A stretch of DNA of 64,000 nt from Climacium dendroides. Taxonomy: Eukaryota > Streptophyta > Bryopsida > Hypnales > Climaciaceae. A model generated the notes under the pieces. That model was not told the origin of the DNA, ran no database searches, and saw only the letters and a list, made by a program, of their open reading frames with translations. Shown piece by piece: positions 13,001 to 25,529 of the stretch. The translations under genes were made by a program, and so were the position numbers. Each line of letters starts with the position of its first letter. The stretch's first letter is position 1. The stretch lies in NCBI GenBank assembly GCA_950106755.1, contig OX467089.1, positions 28,439,345-28,503,344 of the forward strand. Reading direction: 5' to 3'.

Positions 13001-13254
13001 CTGAATTTGAGGGCCACGGAATGGAAGAAGAAGAGGGTGGAAGCGAAGACATGGAAGATGAAGAGGATGAAGAAGTCGACGATGAGGCGCCTGCTAATGA
13101 GGATGTACACATTCCACAAGCTCATGTGGCTGGACCTTCTATAGGACGTGTCCGTAGATCTAGTCGATTGAGTAATATACCAGAAGTAGTAGAAGAAAAT
13201 GAAGAAGATTCTAGTTCTTCAAGAATGAGTGAGTCGTATAGAAAATTGTGGTAG
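10097..13254 (+). pseudogene. hAT-family transposase (DUF659 / hAT dimerisation), decayed
   Basis: A DDE transposase of the hAT superfamily, which cuts and pastes its own element. The DUF659-like catalytic region covers 10200-10900 and includes VTICIDGW and KTMVYIADQLK, followed by ICTNNAKNMLGA and the CAAHALDLLLED region. The C-terminal dimerisation domain is at about 11560-11710 (CSASSCERNWSMFSFVYNKTR). An acidic low-complexity tail runs to 13254. The gene is broken. TAG at 10661-10663 interrupts the catalytic region. There is a frame change near 11700, within TA-rich sequence, and another at the G-run 12225-12230. Several in-frame TGA codons follow between about 11725 and 12990, most where an arginine CGA would fit the context. 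The start is unclear: the open frame runs upstream without a convincing ATG. Terminal repeats and target duplications were not identified. Confidence 0.88.
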
Positions 13255-13863
13255 GAAACCAACGCTGAAGTGGTAGGGCTTGGGAAACAATGGTCCATTG
13301 TATTGTTCTTGGTTTATATCAAAGTATGAAATTGAAAATTGTTTTTGGTTTCTACCCAAAATTTTGGAACTTCGTAATTTATAATTTGTCATGCTCATGA
13401 ACAAGTTTGCAAGAAGCATAATTTCAACTTGTCCATATTAAATTCTAGGGAAATATGTATTCTAATAGGAGCAAATTCACACATTGCATAAAGATTAAAT
13501 GTGATAAAGTTTCTCCGCAAATAAAATCCAACTACAATGAAAAAGAAGTCCCAAGTTCACCTTCTTCATTGTCCACTTCTGGTCTTTTTGAAATTAAAAG
13601 CATTTCACAGTTGGGGCTGTGGGAGCAACCATTGTCCCACTATGTCCTTGCCCAACACATTCACATGTCCGCACCAGCGTCCTCGCCTCTTTGGAGATGC
13701 CCACGCCTAGGAAGGGAACATCTCCGCCAAATGACGTCCACGCATTAGCGTCCCTGCCCTAGTCCTAGAACGTCTTCATTCAAGTACGTCCGCACCCAGT
13801 CACCATTGTTCCCGCCTGCACATATACGTCCACGTTCATGCGTTGTACGTCTAACGTAATATT
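13255..13863. other. Flank between hAT remnant and element A
   Basis: 3' flank of the hAT gene, then about 250 bp (13610-13850) with many CGTCC and GCCC motifs and no frame I recognise. This is the DNA immediately outside the outer end of element A. Confidence 0.5.
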
Positions 13864-13895
13864 CATTAAAATGAGAGTATTCCACCGAAATGAGA
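13861..13895. repeat. Terminal inverted repeat, element A outer end
   Basis: ATTCATTAAAATGAGAGT is followed by a second, shorter copy GAAATGAGAGT at 13887-13897. The outer end of element B at 54021-54054 shows the same double arrangement in reverse, so this is a shared end structure and not a chance 15-mer. Confidence 0.75.
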
Positions 13896-14348
13896 GTTAC
13901 AGAAGTCTAATTTCATTCGAAAACGGAGAAGAGAATTCCTCAAACAATATTCAAATCATACAAGAATTAAAATCAGATGAACACAAGTAGGAATCAAATA
14001 TCAGAACCACAAGGTAAATGTTCATATTGACCTTTCACTTGTACACCATGAATTGTTCCATACATCTCCAACTATGCTTAGCTAGGGCCAATGACACTAT
14101 ATTATAGGCAACGAACTATAAAAGCCAGTAATGTAGTTCATTACATTGTTCTGTGTACACTGTAAAAGCTACGAGTGTGATTCACTTGAGCGCTGAGTTC
14201 TTTTGTAATATGCACATTGAGCTTTCATGAAGCATGAATGTATGACTCTACACTATGAACAAGTGCTATACGTGTCATTTACTCTTGAGCTCCACGATTG
14301 CCTTTGTCATCTTCGGCCTGTGGTTGTACTTGCTTGTAATCCATGAGC

Positions 14349-14708
14349 TTAGAAAGCCCTCCTACTTCCTTGAACATCTGAGGAAGGACCCACGTCCTCA
14401 CTATATAGTTTCCGCTGTGTTGCTCTATCGCAAGGTGAGGACGACATCGGTGTAGCAAAAACATCACTAGACTTCATGGGCGATGGAGAACATGATTTTG
14501 GACGATGTGGAGCTGAACCCGGGGGACTATCCACCACCTCATCATCAACGGGCTTTAGGGAGAAGTCCATTGTCGAATTTGTAGTGGCAGCCGAACACAT
14601 GAAGTTTCCTGTATTCAGAATTAGATTCTGCCCGTAGTCGGAGAATGAGTCAGTTGATGCAGTGCACGGAAGACTAGTGTGCCGAATAGGAGAGGACGAC
14701 GTTTCCAA
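14349..14708 (-). CDS. Element gene 3, unknown function (copy A, probably truncated)
   Basis: I do not recognise this protein. Its N-terminal half matches gene 3 of element B (52933-53652): both have a DYGQ segment, then CSAAT-NSTMDFS-KP, VVDSPP, a Ser/Pro-rich stretch with SCSPSP, and TQRKLY. After TQRKLY the two diverge, and copy A stops early at about 119 residues, against 239 in B, so it is probably truncated. No ATG starts the matched region in frame. The sequence follows a cttag splice acceptor, and the equivalent point in B also follows an AG, so an upstream exon is possible. It lies next to the outer end, downstream of gene 2 on the same strand. Confidence 0.5.
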   Translation of the reverse strand: METSSSPIRHTSLPCTASTDSFSDYGQNLILNTGNFMCSAATTNSTMDFSLKPVDDEVVDSPPGSAPHRPKSCSPSPMKSSDVFATPMSSSPCDRATQRKLYSEDVGPSSDVQGSRRAF

Positions 14709-14822
14709 ATTCTAAGAAAAGAAAGAGATTAGAACAATTCAAACAAAAACTGTAACTGTAATTACATTTACAAGTAAACTCCAATAACAAATATGCAGTC
14801 TAGGAAGTCTTGGCCATCGAAT

Positions 14823-15013
14823 GAGGTCAACCTGACCTAAATTGGAGGAAGAAGAAAATACAGAAATGTATTCATAAAAAAATTATATTATAGAAATTAT
14901 GTATATCACTAACCATACATGCGAATGCACGAGCCATTAAGGTCGAGGCGACCTGAAGTTCACTAGGAACTCAGAGAACAATCCACATGCCATTCAGGAC
15001 GACTCGACCTAAA
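14823..15013. repeat. Palindromes between element A genes 2 and 3
   Basis: Three degenerate AGGTCG...CGACCT palindromes near 14823-14840, 14938-14956 and 14993-15013 separate gene 2 from gene 3. They are the same type as the arrays at 20931-22029. Element B has two palindromes (52571 and 52748) in the equivalent gap. Confidence 0.65.
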
Positions 15014-15111
15014 CTAAAGCAATAATTAATCTACCCTCTCATAACGCCGATAAGACGATGACACAGTCACTGCATCGACGTAGTTGATGAACAACAATGA
15101 AATGCAGTGCG

Positions 15112-16301
15112 CTATCGGTACGCTGAAGACACTCTGACTGCATCCATAAGACTATGGTACATGCCACGATTTCTCTCGTCATACAACATCTTCCGCCCAA
15201 TCTTCCCCACACTACTCTTGCGAAATGATTTCAACCCTTCATCTCGAGCTATGTGAAGTCGCCTGAGTCAGGGCAAAAGGACCATGTCCAAATATGAGTC
15301 CCTGGGGCCGTTACCCTTGGGAGACCAACTGATGGGGAGAACGACGTTCTCCGACTTGTTCATGAAGTGCTTCATAGGACTGTCGTCAACTATGACAATA
15401 TTCTCTCGAAGAAATTGCCCATTGAAATTATTAAACAAGGTGTTCGTGTCCTTCACGAATAGGTCCTTGGTAGTGCCTGGCTCCCTGAATGTGACTATCC
15501 GGCCTTGTTCCTCACACTTGAGCGTCGTGCAAGACTCCTGCCCAAGTATAATGCGGGGCTTATCCAGACCGACAAAAAGATAATCGATGATTTTTTGAAC
15601 GGTAAACTTCTTCATGGAGCTCCAAATAGAAACGTGTGCTATCAATCCTAGCTCATGAAGAAAATGGGCGCAATTCGGGCGGACAAAGACCGCCTTCGGT
15701 CCCACAATCGCAGGAATCGTGGCGGAGTGCGGTTGGTCTGCATTCCCGACGTGTACAGCCCAACCCTTGTACTTGGTGTCTTCACAGACACACAAGACTC
15801 CATTCAAGTCCAGGACAACATTCAGCTACTTCTCGGCGACGGTCACCCTGGACGTCAATGGAATCTCAACATCCTTCAACGTATCTCCACGTTCAGATGG
15901 GGGAACCGATCCCTGCTATCAAACGGACAAATGTGCAGCCAATTACTAAGCTGCACTAACACATTTCGAAACTTAGGGAAAAAGGCAAAATCCAAACGTC
16001 ACAGACTATATATGAATACAGAGGTACCTATTAGCGCAGAGATCAAGGACGCATGGGCACGAGGTTACCTTTTTCCGCAAAGACAACGTCGGTCCAACTA
16101 GGTCTGGCATTTCAATCTCCAGAAGTTGAGCGTCGGGAATAGAGACGTCATCATCTAAGTACATGGACTTAGATTCAGATGCACCTCTACTTGTAGCTTC
16201 CACACTGCCACAACCAAATGGTGGACATTGTACATGCTGTACAGGAGCAATAGATTTCGGAAGATCATTCGGTCCAGTTGAGATAGCCATCAGAGGAGGT
16301 T
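15112..16301 (-). pseudogene. Element gene 2: FCP1/NIF-type HAD phosphatase homology protein (copy A)
   Basis: Two exons are visible: about 16069-16301 (in-frame ATG at 16290) and 15112-15915, joined by a GT-AG intron. The second exon carries an FCP1-homology HAD domain. Its motifs are LNVVLDLNGVLCVCED (motif I), VFVRPNCAHFL, VSIWSSMKK (motif II), KDLFV, and NIVIVDDSPMKHFMN (motif III). The DLNGxL form of motif I, in place of DxDxT, is typical of a plant FCP1-homology subfamily, so phosphatase activity is uncertain. Two stops break the frame: TAG at 15826-15828 just before the domain and TGA at 15268-15270. The latter falls where copy B has TGG. The frame continues past it to a TAG at 15112-15114, giving an ending that resembles copy B. 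Same order and strand as in B, downstream of gene 1. Confidence 0.8.
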
Positions 16302-16498
16302 CTGCAATTCAGAAAGGGCCAGACAAACAAGACTTAAAATTTTTACTGAAAAATCCGTATAATTGATTAATAAAATTGAGTATAAAAAAGTCATCATCTT
16401 ACATGAAGATATGGATTAGCCAAAAAATTGTTTTCTATCAAAAAGTATTGTCTCCCACACTAAGGGCCTCTATCTAAGTACAACCTATGACACAAATC

Positions 16499-16513
16499 AG
16501 CTCGAGTCGAGCT
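16499..16513. repeat. Short palindrome after gene 1 (copy A)
   Basis: AGCTCGAGTCGAGCT is a palindrome with one central base, just after the end of gene 1 exon 3. Element B has AGCTTGACTCGAGCT at 51200-51214 in the same place. Sharing by position suggests a conserved site. Confidence 0.55.
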
Positions 16514-17629
16514 AATTCTATACAAATGACATCGAGTGATTGTGTGGTCAACTTGATGGTGCATCCTGGCCATCCAATGCATGACTCCGATCATCATCAA
16601 TGGCGATGGCAGGATCCACGGGCATCCTCGGGGTACACTCCAAGGTCTCTGGGGACCTGCCACCATCAAGTGGAACTTGTGTCGGGTCCTCGTCATCAGG
16701 TAGAGGTGTAGGGGTCGAGGGACACTCCTCAATAGGAGGAGAAGCTGGAGGATCTGCGGAACCTGTAAGAGGAGTGAGAGAGACAAAAGGCACCCCAGTC
16801 AATTGTGGAGTGGTGGGTAAGCTTGAGGATCCACTCATCGTTGGTCTTGCTGGCGCTCCCTGCAGCAAAAGCTCTTGGTCAACCTGAGACGGCTGTACAG
16901 ATGCTAGAGGCATGGCCCCACCAAGACTATTGATAATGGCCTCCAGTTTGGAGTCGTTCTTTTGTGACATTGCCACCATAAATTGTCGCAACTCCGCCAT
17001 CTCCCTGGCCTGCCTGTCAAACATCATCTGGTCTTGTTCCCGCCTCCTCTTCAGCTCTACAATTTCTGCATCATAGTCGTCATCGGCTTGCGATCTTGCC
17101 CTCTTTCGCTTCTCCTTGGAGGCTGGAGACGGCATGGCAGAGGTGTCAGGTGGTTGACCCGACGACGCTGATGATCCCCGGATGCTTTGAGAGCGGATCA
17201 CTGGAAGGGGGCTCCGATCCATGGGAATGTCGTCGTCGTAGTCGTCATCACCGGCTGCCCCATTGCTGTCAGAGGACTCACACAATATGATTACAGATGA
17301 CCTCCGACCGGACGGCGTGCTTGCCTCTCCAGTTGCCTTCCCCTTGCGTTTTGATGACGACGGCATGCTTGACCCCGATGGTCGGCGCGGGAATTTGCCC
17401 TCATCAATAAAGTATCCCTCTGGAAGAAAATCGTTCTTATCTAGTTTCTTCGCAGTGGTTGCAATTTCAGTCCACTGGTTAGACTCCTCCGAGTCCCCCA
17501 CAACAAACACATTAACCCCACTCATCTGCAAAGTCACACACAGCGTCACATACTATTAGACTACGATAGTATGAAAATTCCCTAACGAGGATACAATGGT
17601 ATTTCATGTAACGTCAGTAGTAGGTTGTG

Positions 17630-17813
17630 TCAGGTCGACCCAACCTGAAGCTGAGGCTTAGGCACTCAATGCCACCGGACAGGTCGAGCCGACCTGCGGA
17701 ACAACTCACTCCAGCCAATGCTACATGTCAGGTCGACCCGACCTGATTTGTATCACCTTATATTTATAAGATCGAAATACATTTTCATTTTATTCAGGTC
17801 GAATCGACCTTAA
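17630..17813. repeat. Four palindromes in gene 1 intron 2 (copy A)
   Basis: AGGTCG...CGACCT palindromes at 17630-17650, 17679-17697, 17727-17747 and 17793-17813. All but the edge of the last one lie within the intron 17526-17860. Copy B has three palindromes in the same intron. Confidence 0.8.
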
Positions 17814-19257
17814 CCATAGCCAAAACATGACATTGTGGAATTAATTGCGTTCAGGCTTACCATCGCAGCACATGTGAACTTCGACCCACCGAAGAATGAA
17901 ATTACACTTTGTCCAGGAGTGCAAAATTTCCTCACGAGATTGAGGAAAAACTCCATCCGTAGCTCAGTATTGTTAATCCTAAACTCTAGCTCGTTGTAAG
18001 CCCCGAGCCTCGTGAATGTTTCAGTGTTGGGAGCATCATAGGAAGACCTCATCTTCACCGTCCTAGCGTTGTTTGGGCTCTGCATAATGGTCAGATAAAT
18101 TGGTTCCACCGCCTTCTTGCTTCGTGCAGACAAGTCACCGATACGCTCATTGGGTGAGGGAATGTAGTTAGAAAAATTCATGGAGTACTCCTTCAACGCG
18201 GGATTGCTGTCTATGAAGTGGAGTGCCTGCGCTTGCTCGGTGAGGTCGGAACAAATGAGCACCCACACCGGAATGTCCTCGAGAAGGGGTTGGCCCTTTT
18301 CTTGGAAGGACTCGACAACTGCTGCGAAGTATGGATCGGATGGCGTACACTTAGACTTTGACACGACATTCGGGGTGTAACGCAGGTCCCACACTCCAAG
18401 CTTGATGTCCTTCATGTTCTCTGCAGTGAGCACGCCTCTAGGCCAATCCTGGTGCGTCTTATACATAACGTCATATGGACGATAGTATGCAGTGGATTTT
18501 GGGGGCACAAAATTGTTTCTCTGCTGCAGGAAGACTCGAAAGAACTCAGCCGCGTACATTGACATCTCCTCAGCGCTCTTCCCCTTTGTTCTTGACTGCT
18601 TCGCCTCCATCCAGTATTCATTCCCTGGCTGCTCTAGCAGCACGTTCATGGTGGCACTCGTGAAGTTCCGACTTCGTTTGAACTCCCTCCACTTCTCGTG
18701 GTTCAGCTCGTTCAAGGAGGACATGAGCCCGAGGCTTGCGTCTAGGGCGTGAAGCTCCATCTTCACCTTGTGCTTGCGCTTCCTTCTCTCCACCCACTCC
18801 CTAGCAATGTAGCAGCTCTCCTGTACAACAGAGAGAAGCTTGATTGTGACCTTTAGGTACTCCTTGTTCTTGCTCCCTAGATTCTGATGCAAAATATGTT
18901 CGGCTAGCTTCGACAAGTCATTGAAGGAAAGGTTTCCGAGCACTTTGAAGAACTCATGCGTCAGATTCCCTTGCTCGGGCTTCCAAGTCGCCTTCTCGTT
19001 GTATTTCAGTCTAGTATTGGGGTCTATCAACTCCCTATGCGCAGCACTAGAAATGACCTCGCTCCACAGGTTGTACACGTCGTCCGGAGCTATGATTATC
19101 TTCAGCTCGTTTCGGATCTCGAGCTTCTCCTTGGCGTCCGTGCCTTTTACAGTCTTCTAGGCCTTTAGTACATCTAGCAGAGCGAACCGCTTGTACATTG
19201 CCGATGAGAATTCCTGCAACGCAATTTTATATGTCACGGTCAATTTGGAGCTCTCTA

Positions 19258-19435
19258 TTCAGCTCGGACCGACCTAAACTACACATTTCATTTTGAACGT
19301 CAAATTTACCATTGACGTTCTGCTTACTTCGAACTCCTCATTCATTATCATGTGAAGAGTATCAAAACATGACCTATTGTGGCTGGAACACTAGGTGGCA
19401 GATGACATTCACAGATCAGGTTGACTCGACCTGAA
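19258..19435. repeat. Two palindromes in gene 1 intron 1 (copy A)
   Basis: Sites at 19258-19278 (centre CGGACCG) and 19415-19435 (AGGTTGACTCGACCT) lie inside intron 1 (19214-19443). Copy B has one in the equivalent intron. Confidence 0.75.
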
Positions 19436-20930
19436 TCTCTTACCATGAATTTCTTCTTATTTGTTGTACTCTCAACGTTTCGCCTGACATTGGACATTGT
19501 CGCTATTGGGGCGGCTTCCTTTGGATTGCGTGGCCTCCCCATCAGTTCCCACACTTTTCTCGCTCCTAGAATGTTTGTTGACCACGAGGGCTTCTGCGCC
19601 ACGAAGTGGTTGACCCTATTGTAGTACGCCGATATGTCCCATAGTTTCTGGGCATCAGTGGACCAGACCATGTAGCAATCCCATTGACGAAAGTTCTTGA
19701 CAATCTCTTCGTCAAGGTTTTGGTCCACCATCATTTTGCTGGCAGTCACATTGTGCTGCCCATTGATGATGTAGAAGTTTTTTCTTTCAAGTGCTGGCTA
19801 GTCCTCCGGCTTTGGCTTCTCGAAGCAATCCACTGGCATAACACACAATGTTTGTTTTGTGGACTTATTTGGTATTTCCCAGAGGTATGTCATCATGTCC
19901 TCCGTGAGCTTATCTCATGGCTACGGATGTTTAAGTCCTCTGGGGCCTTGATGAGCTGCTCAATGGAAATCGTCTTCTTATCCTCCAGGCCAAAGATGTA
20001 GGCGTCCGTGCAGTACTTCCAGTAGGCCTTGTATGCTTCCGCGGACGCAATGTAATCGTGCAACTTTTTGGCGTCATAAGGGACCGGGACCTCAGTTACC
20101 GCGGACACAAAACTCAGCTCCCCTAGTAAAACTGCACTAGGGTCTTGCGCTGCTGCTGCCGCTGCTGAGGTTGATGCGAACTTACTTTGCCTGGGAGCTC
20201 GTGCTAGAGTTGTGGCTTGCATGGACTTTCTTGTCCCTCGACTCTGTTGGGTTCCAGGTGTACCCATTGAGCTCTGTCCCTCCACGTTACTTGGGAACTC
20301 CTGGGAGACCGTTCTCACAGTCATGTCCTTCTTCTTGAGCTCAAGCTTCATCTTCAGAATGGTAAAGTCATTCAGGAGTGTTTTGAGGCAAGAATATAGG
20401 GCCTTCCCCGTTGCCAACTTCCTGTCCTTTGTCTTGAAGTAGTTGTGGTCAACTTTCTTCTCAAGGTCAGGTATCTCTATTCTATACTCAGTCGGTTCCA
20501 GCGTTGAGAGGAAGTGCGATATGTTGAAGGCACATCTTGAGGAGTCCAAGCGAATAGTGAAGTGGTACTGCTCGCTTTCAGGCTGTCACAGCTGTAACAC
20601 AACGAATTTTCAAGAATGGACCACTGTCGTGGGCGACGTCCTTTATCTTCTCATCAAATGACATGTTGAAGAAATGGTCGGTGTCTTTAAACTTTGCAGC
20701 GAAGCAAATGAGGTTCTTGAATGGAATCATGTGTAGACTCCAATTCTCAACCTTCTCGAGATTTTTGAATTCCCAATAATCTCCGTCATTGTCAAAGTCG
20801 TCCCCTTCCTCTCCAGAGGATTCGTGTGCACAACGTACGTAGAAGGCCTCCAGCTTCTCGATTTGGTCATCCATTCTGCATTCATTTTTTAAACGGGATG
20901 TTGTTACAACAAGAGTTGTTGCTGTATTGA

Positions 20931-22029
20931 TTCAGATCGACCCGACCTAAATGCCAGTACATGGAGCTTCTACATTTCATCTTCTATGTGTTTGATCTAC
21001 TTGGACTCGGTTCGTTTTGCTTCATACGCTTCAGGTCGACTCGACCTGAAGTTCTAGTCGGAATATTCAGATATTCCTGCTACTGTGATGTCCTCAGTGT
21101 TATTGATTAATGTTATCGGATCGTCCTAGTACGTATTGTTCTCACTCTAGAACTAGCAATTCAGGTCGGTCCGATCTGAATTGCATACGATAGTGTTGTC
21201 ATGTTTGTTGTTGGTAAATGGATGTTTATTAGAAATGTGTCTATTGGTCAATTTGTTAATTATACTAGGTGTCTAATATCCTCATATAAATATATATGTT
21301 GGTTAAGGGAATACGTATTTGCTGTGCCAGATTGCAGAGGGTCTTCCTTGCAGTTCAAGTCGGACCGACTTGATCTGCATTTAATTTTCACGATCATGTT
21401 ATTTCTCTTCTGGGATGTTAGTGACAATGTCTGCTACTCAGTTGCTTCCCTTGTACTGACAATGCTAGTAGGTGTACATTTCAGGTCGGTCTGACCTGAA
21501 ATGCATGTTCATCTCATGTCAACATTATCCATGAAATAGCACGGACAAAAGCAGAGATTTGGGAGAGGATATGATTTATGGGGCTGTGCAATTCAGGTCG
21601 ATGCGACCTGAATTGTAGTGTGGGTCATGTGACGTATATTACTGATATGTTAAAGAATTTATTTATTGGTCAATTTGTTTATAAATAGGTGTCTAATATC
21701 GTGATAGTAATTTATTTGTTGGTCTTACAACTTATTTGACACGTCAGATTGTGTAGGGTCTTCTTTGCAGTTTAGGTCGGACCGACCTGATCTGCATTGA
21801 ATTTTGACGACCTTGTTATTTGTCTTTTGACATGTTAGTGCAATTGCCTTCCATTTACTTGCCTTCTTTGTATAGAAAATGCTAGTAGGTGTACATTTCA
21901 GGTCGGACCGATCTGAAATGCAGGTTAATCTCATCTGAAAATTTTCAAGGAATTTGCTCGGACCAAGGAATAGATTTTAGAAGGGGATGTGTTTGAAGGG
22001 ATATGCAATTCAAGTCGATGCGACCTGAA
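20931..22029. repeat. Palindrome array upstream of gene 1 (element A, 9 sites)
   Basis: Nine 21-bp palindromes related to TCAGGTCGANTCGACCTGA start at 20931, 21030, 21160, 21354, 21480, 21592, 21771, 21897 and 22009, spaced about 90-195 bp. The arms are well kept (TTCAGGTC and GACCTGAA) and the centre varies (GAC, GGA, GAT, GGT). The spacers are not alike overall, except for one tandem duplication. The array lies directly upstream of gene 1, where a promoter is expected. Likely a protein-binding array, by inference. Confidence 0.92.
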
Positions 22030-22030
22030 T
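21231..22030. repeat. About 420-bp tandem duplication within the array
   Basis: 21231-21615 and 21655-22030 are diverged copies: both share TTGGTCAATTTGTT, AGGTGTCTAATATC, GTAGGTGTACATTTCAGGTC and a GTCGATGCGACCTGAATT site at the end. It shows how the array grew. Confidence 0.75.
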
Positions 22031-22190
22031 TGCAGTTTCGTTCAGGTGCCTTACATTCGTGGTACGTTTAGGAATTTAGTGTGATAGGATGATACCTGGG
22101 TAGTATTGGGCTGATTTCGGGGAATTTGTGTGGTTGTAGCTGGTCATTTTTTTCCGTGACATTCTGAATTCTAATTTGTAGACCTTAAGG

Positions 22191-22325
22191 AAACCCTAAA
22201 CCCTAAGCAATGGACCCTAAAGAAACCTTGGACCCTAAGTACTAAACCCTAAACAACCCCTGGAACTGAAGCCTTGGACCCTAAACAATGAATGCCATTT
22301 TCTGAACTCTAAACCCTAAACAAAG
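22191..22325. repeat. Telomere-like CCCTAAA block, element A (gene 1 side)
   Basis: Degenerate plant-type telomere units (AAACCCTAAACCCTAAG, then spaced ACCCTAAA motifs) lie just inside the array. The mirror block in element B is at 45865-45926. Confidence 0.7.
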
Positions 22326-24015
22326 TCCTGTGCATTATAACTCACCTCAGGAATTGAAAAATGAGGACCTTGAAATGCAATGCAGATGGATTAATCTCCA
22401 AAACCTGCAAGATTATCCACATTTTCAACAAATTCAAGAGTTGAAAAAAGCCAAAAAAATCAAAAACAACATCTCAAACCAGCAGACCACCTAAACCTAA
22501 AACCAAAAAGTAATTGTGCAAACCTACAACATTTCCAACAAGCATGTTTCCACCTAGCAACTCCCAAACCATGAATTTCTAACAGAAATCAACAAACCTC
22601 AAGAGAACTAAAAAAGGAACGTACGCACACGATACATCCTGCAACTTCAACCCCACTAAAATATTCATTGGACATTGCAGCTAGCTTTACAACAATCACA
22701 GAAATCACTATTCAAAGCAGAGATGGTGCAAGAGAATTGAAATTAATACATACCTGAGTTTCTACAAGCAAGCGCTATGCAACTTTAGCCTCAACTTAGC
22801 TCCTACTTTCAGTGTAGCTGCTTATTATGGACTCCACAATCTTGTAACTCCAGTGCTACAATCGTCAATCTAAAATGCAAAAAACAAACCAATTTTAAAA
22901 AACTTACATTGCAAACCAAATGCCAAGAAACAAACTGCAAACATATTCCAAGCAACTAGATTCCTTCCAACAAATAAAAAGAAAGATCCAATCTGTTGGG
23001 AGCAAATACCTCCTAATACAATACACAACTCTTATCAGAAAGCAAATACCTCCAAACACAATACACAACTCTTATCCACAATAATTGAATTTCAACAAGA
23101 TTCTTTGGGCACCCAACACAATGCGATTTCATCCTCAATTTTTTTGAATTGAAGACCATTTATCCACAAAAAACTACATCACTGCAAGTACGGCAAGCTT
23201 CGAAACAAGGCGCCCTTGCAATTCAACAGAACTTTAGTAGGTGAACAATTCCAATCACCGTTGATCAATCTTCGATGATAAAAGTGAATGCTTCCCTCTG
23301 GACCTATGCTGAGTTACAATCCACTTACAAAATGCACTTTAACCAAGCATCGAATCCAGAGCTAGCAAATATGATCAGCCTCACAATGTAGGTTTGATGC
23401 AGGGCAATGCCGAGTTATCTCGTAAGAATACACACGTAAGCCTAAGCATTTCGAAATTACTCAATGGGGAGATTGCGCTATCGATTCAGTTTTATTACTA
23501 TAGTTTGTTGAAGCAAGGGAATCTATCTCGTTCTAAGCCCCGATTTCAATTTGCGATGTCCGCTGTCGGGGTTTTAGGGTTCAGGGTTTTGCGTGTGAAA
23601 TCCTTTAGAGTACGCAATTCGAATTTTTTCATGAAAGAGATTAGCACCTTCGCAAGCGAGGTCGAAAGCACATATCGAACAGAGTAAGGAAAGAAAGGAT
23701 ACTTGCAATGCTGCGCCCGCTGCTGCTGCGCCTTGTGCTCCGGCGGCGAGCGCCCTCTGCTGCTGCGAACGCCCTCTACTACTGCGAGCGCTCGATTGCT
23801 CCGGTGCCCTCTACTGCAAGACCGTGCTCCCTCACTCTCCTCCAATCCCACAATCCGACACCTCTACTCTATTGTGAAAATTGAAAAACAAAAAACACGA
23901 AAACAAAACAAAAACATACATTGCACAACATGAAAATACAAACAGAGCAAAACACAGACAACAAAACACAACGAAAGAATCCAAACCCTAACCAGCTTGA
24001 ACCCTACATTCCACG

Positions 24016-24250
24016 ATGAACCCGCCCGAACCCGCCCGAACCTATTCCCACCCGCCTGAACCTGTACATGCCCTCCGGAACCTGTTCCCGTCCATCCAAA
24101 CCTGTTCCCTCCCGCCCAAACCTGTACCCGCCCGCCCGAATCTGTATCCGCCCGGACCCGGACCCGCCTCAGGAAACCATACCCGGATTCGCCCGAACCG
24201 GTACCCGGACACGCCTATGGAACCCGGACCCGTACCGGCTTTATACTTCT
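24016..24250. repeat. CCCGCCCGAACC minisatellite
   Basis: Short units of CCCGCCCGAACCTGT type, partly degenerate. The equivalent in element B is the GCGGGTACGAGGCGG array at 43620-43950, which reads similarly on the other strand. Confidence 0.75.
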
Positions 24251-24884
24251 TTTGCATTACTACTAGAATGCCCTGTGGCGTTGCCACAATGAAAACAAAA
24301 ATAAAAGTAATTTTTAAATTTTCTTAAAAACCAAAAACAACTCAAAAATGCATAACTTTCTAACTGTAAGTTGGAATGCCATGAAACCAAGCCTGTGCAC
24401 CCCTCCTCGCCAAGAACTCTCCGACAATACCAAAATTGTGACCAAAATAACTAAAAAATGCACAACTTTCTCACTGTGAGACGGAATGCCACAAAACCAA
24501 GCCCATGCACGCCTCCTTGTTAAGAGCTTTCCGACGGTACCAAGATTGCAACCGAAATATAAGAAAAAATAATTTTCTAATTTTCTAGAACCAAAAATAA
24601 CTCGAAAATGCACAACTTTCACACCGTTCACGAAGCTTTTGAGATTTACAAGTTCTTCCTTGAAATTTTTTTTTTCGGGTGCCAATGTTAGTAATAATTG
24701 AATCAAATTTCTAATGCATTTTAATGTATGTGTATTTTTTACCATATTCACTATTTGATTCATGTATTTCATTCATCATTCATTAAATTTCTATTGGTTA
24801 TATCAGTATATGCTTATTTCTTAAATAAATTATATGAATATTTTAGTAATTTTCATTTAAATATTTATTAAAATTCTTGCTCTG

Positions 24885-25135
24885 CATTCTATCATACTAC
24901 TAAAATCACTAGGCTTTCTGTAATATCACCTTTTTACACTGTCTGATATTATAAAGCTTCAACGGCTATTTGACCTATAATAGCACAAAGTGTAAAAGGT
25001 GATATTACAGAGGTAAAGTGATATTATGGAGGCTTCATATTTCTTGGCTTCATACTTCATTTTACTTCCACAATTCTATGATTTTCTTTTCTTACTACCA
25101 AATGATTTGAAGTTTTGTTAGATAAAAGCAATTTT
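24885..25135 (+). repeat. Dispersed ATATCAC-type inverted repeat, copy 2
   Basis: TGTAATATCACCTTTTTACAC and its reverse complement GTGTAAAAGGTGATATTACA form a long hairpin. The right flank matches the window-start copy (515-800) in reverse. Confidence 0.7.
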
Positions 25136-25529
25136 GAATTCTACAATAAAGTATTTACAAAGTCTTTACAATCTGACAAATTTGCATTTCAATTCTTCAA
25201 TTTTGGTCACCACTGCTTGTAAGTGAAAAAATTCATCAAGTGGTGGTGTCCTTGCAAATGTTTTCATGTTTACAAAGATTTCAAAAAAAAAATTATGATA
25301 TAAAGATTTTCTTTAATTACTTTCTATTGCACAATATATGTATTTCCAAAAAGTATTGTATGAGAATGTCAATATTTTCATTTAAAGATTATAAATACTT
25401 TATTAATCTACATTCTATCACATAAGAATTTGATGAAAGTAATATAGTTAACGTGTAGTAAAGCAAGCGCCAACTGCTAGTCTAATACATAAAAATTCTA
25501 ATGAAATTTTGAGGATGAATGCGTCTGGT

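Larger units (their letters stand above)
16548..20874 (-). pseudogene. Element gene 1: DGQHR-like and methyltransferase-like protein (copy A)
   Basis: Three exons on the minus strand: 19444-20874, 17861-19213 and 16548-17525, with phase-0 introns at the same places as in copy B (46905-51178). Exon 1 has a small N-terminal domain beginning MDDQIEKLEAFY and, near 19750, FYIINGQHNVTASKMM, resembling the DGQHR/ParB active-site motif. Late exon 2 into exon 3 reads FCTPGQSVISFFGGS, then CAAM joined to MSGVNVFVVGDSEE. This resembles the SAM-binding motif I of N6/N4 DNA methyltransferases (PGDxVLDPFAGSGTT) and the following strand. Exon 3 continues into acidic, basic and coiled-coil segments. The copy is dead: a frameshift near 20583, another near 19910 followed by a TAG, and a TAG early in exon 2 near 19158. 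Palindromes lie in both introns. Confidence 0.72.

Noticed and set aside
24016..24327. Proline-rich ORF
   Set aside because: Product of the CCCGCCCGAACC minisatellite with no homologue at the same place in element B beyond the repeat itself.
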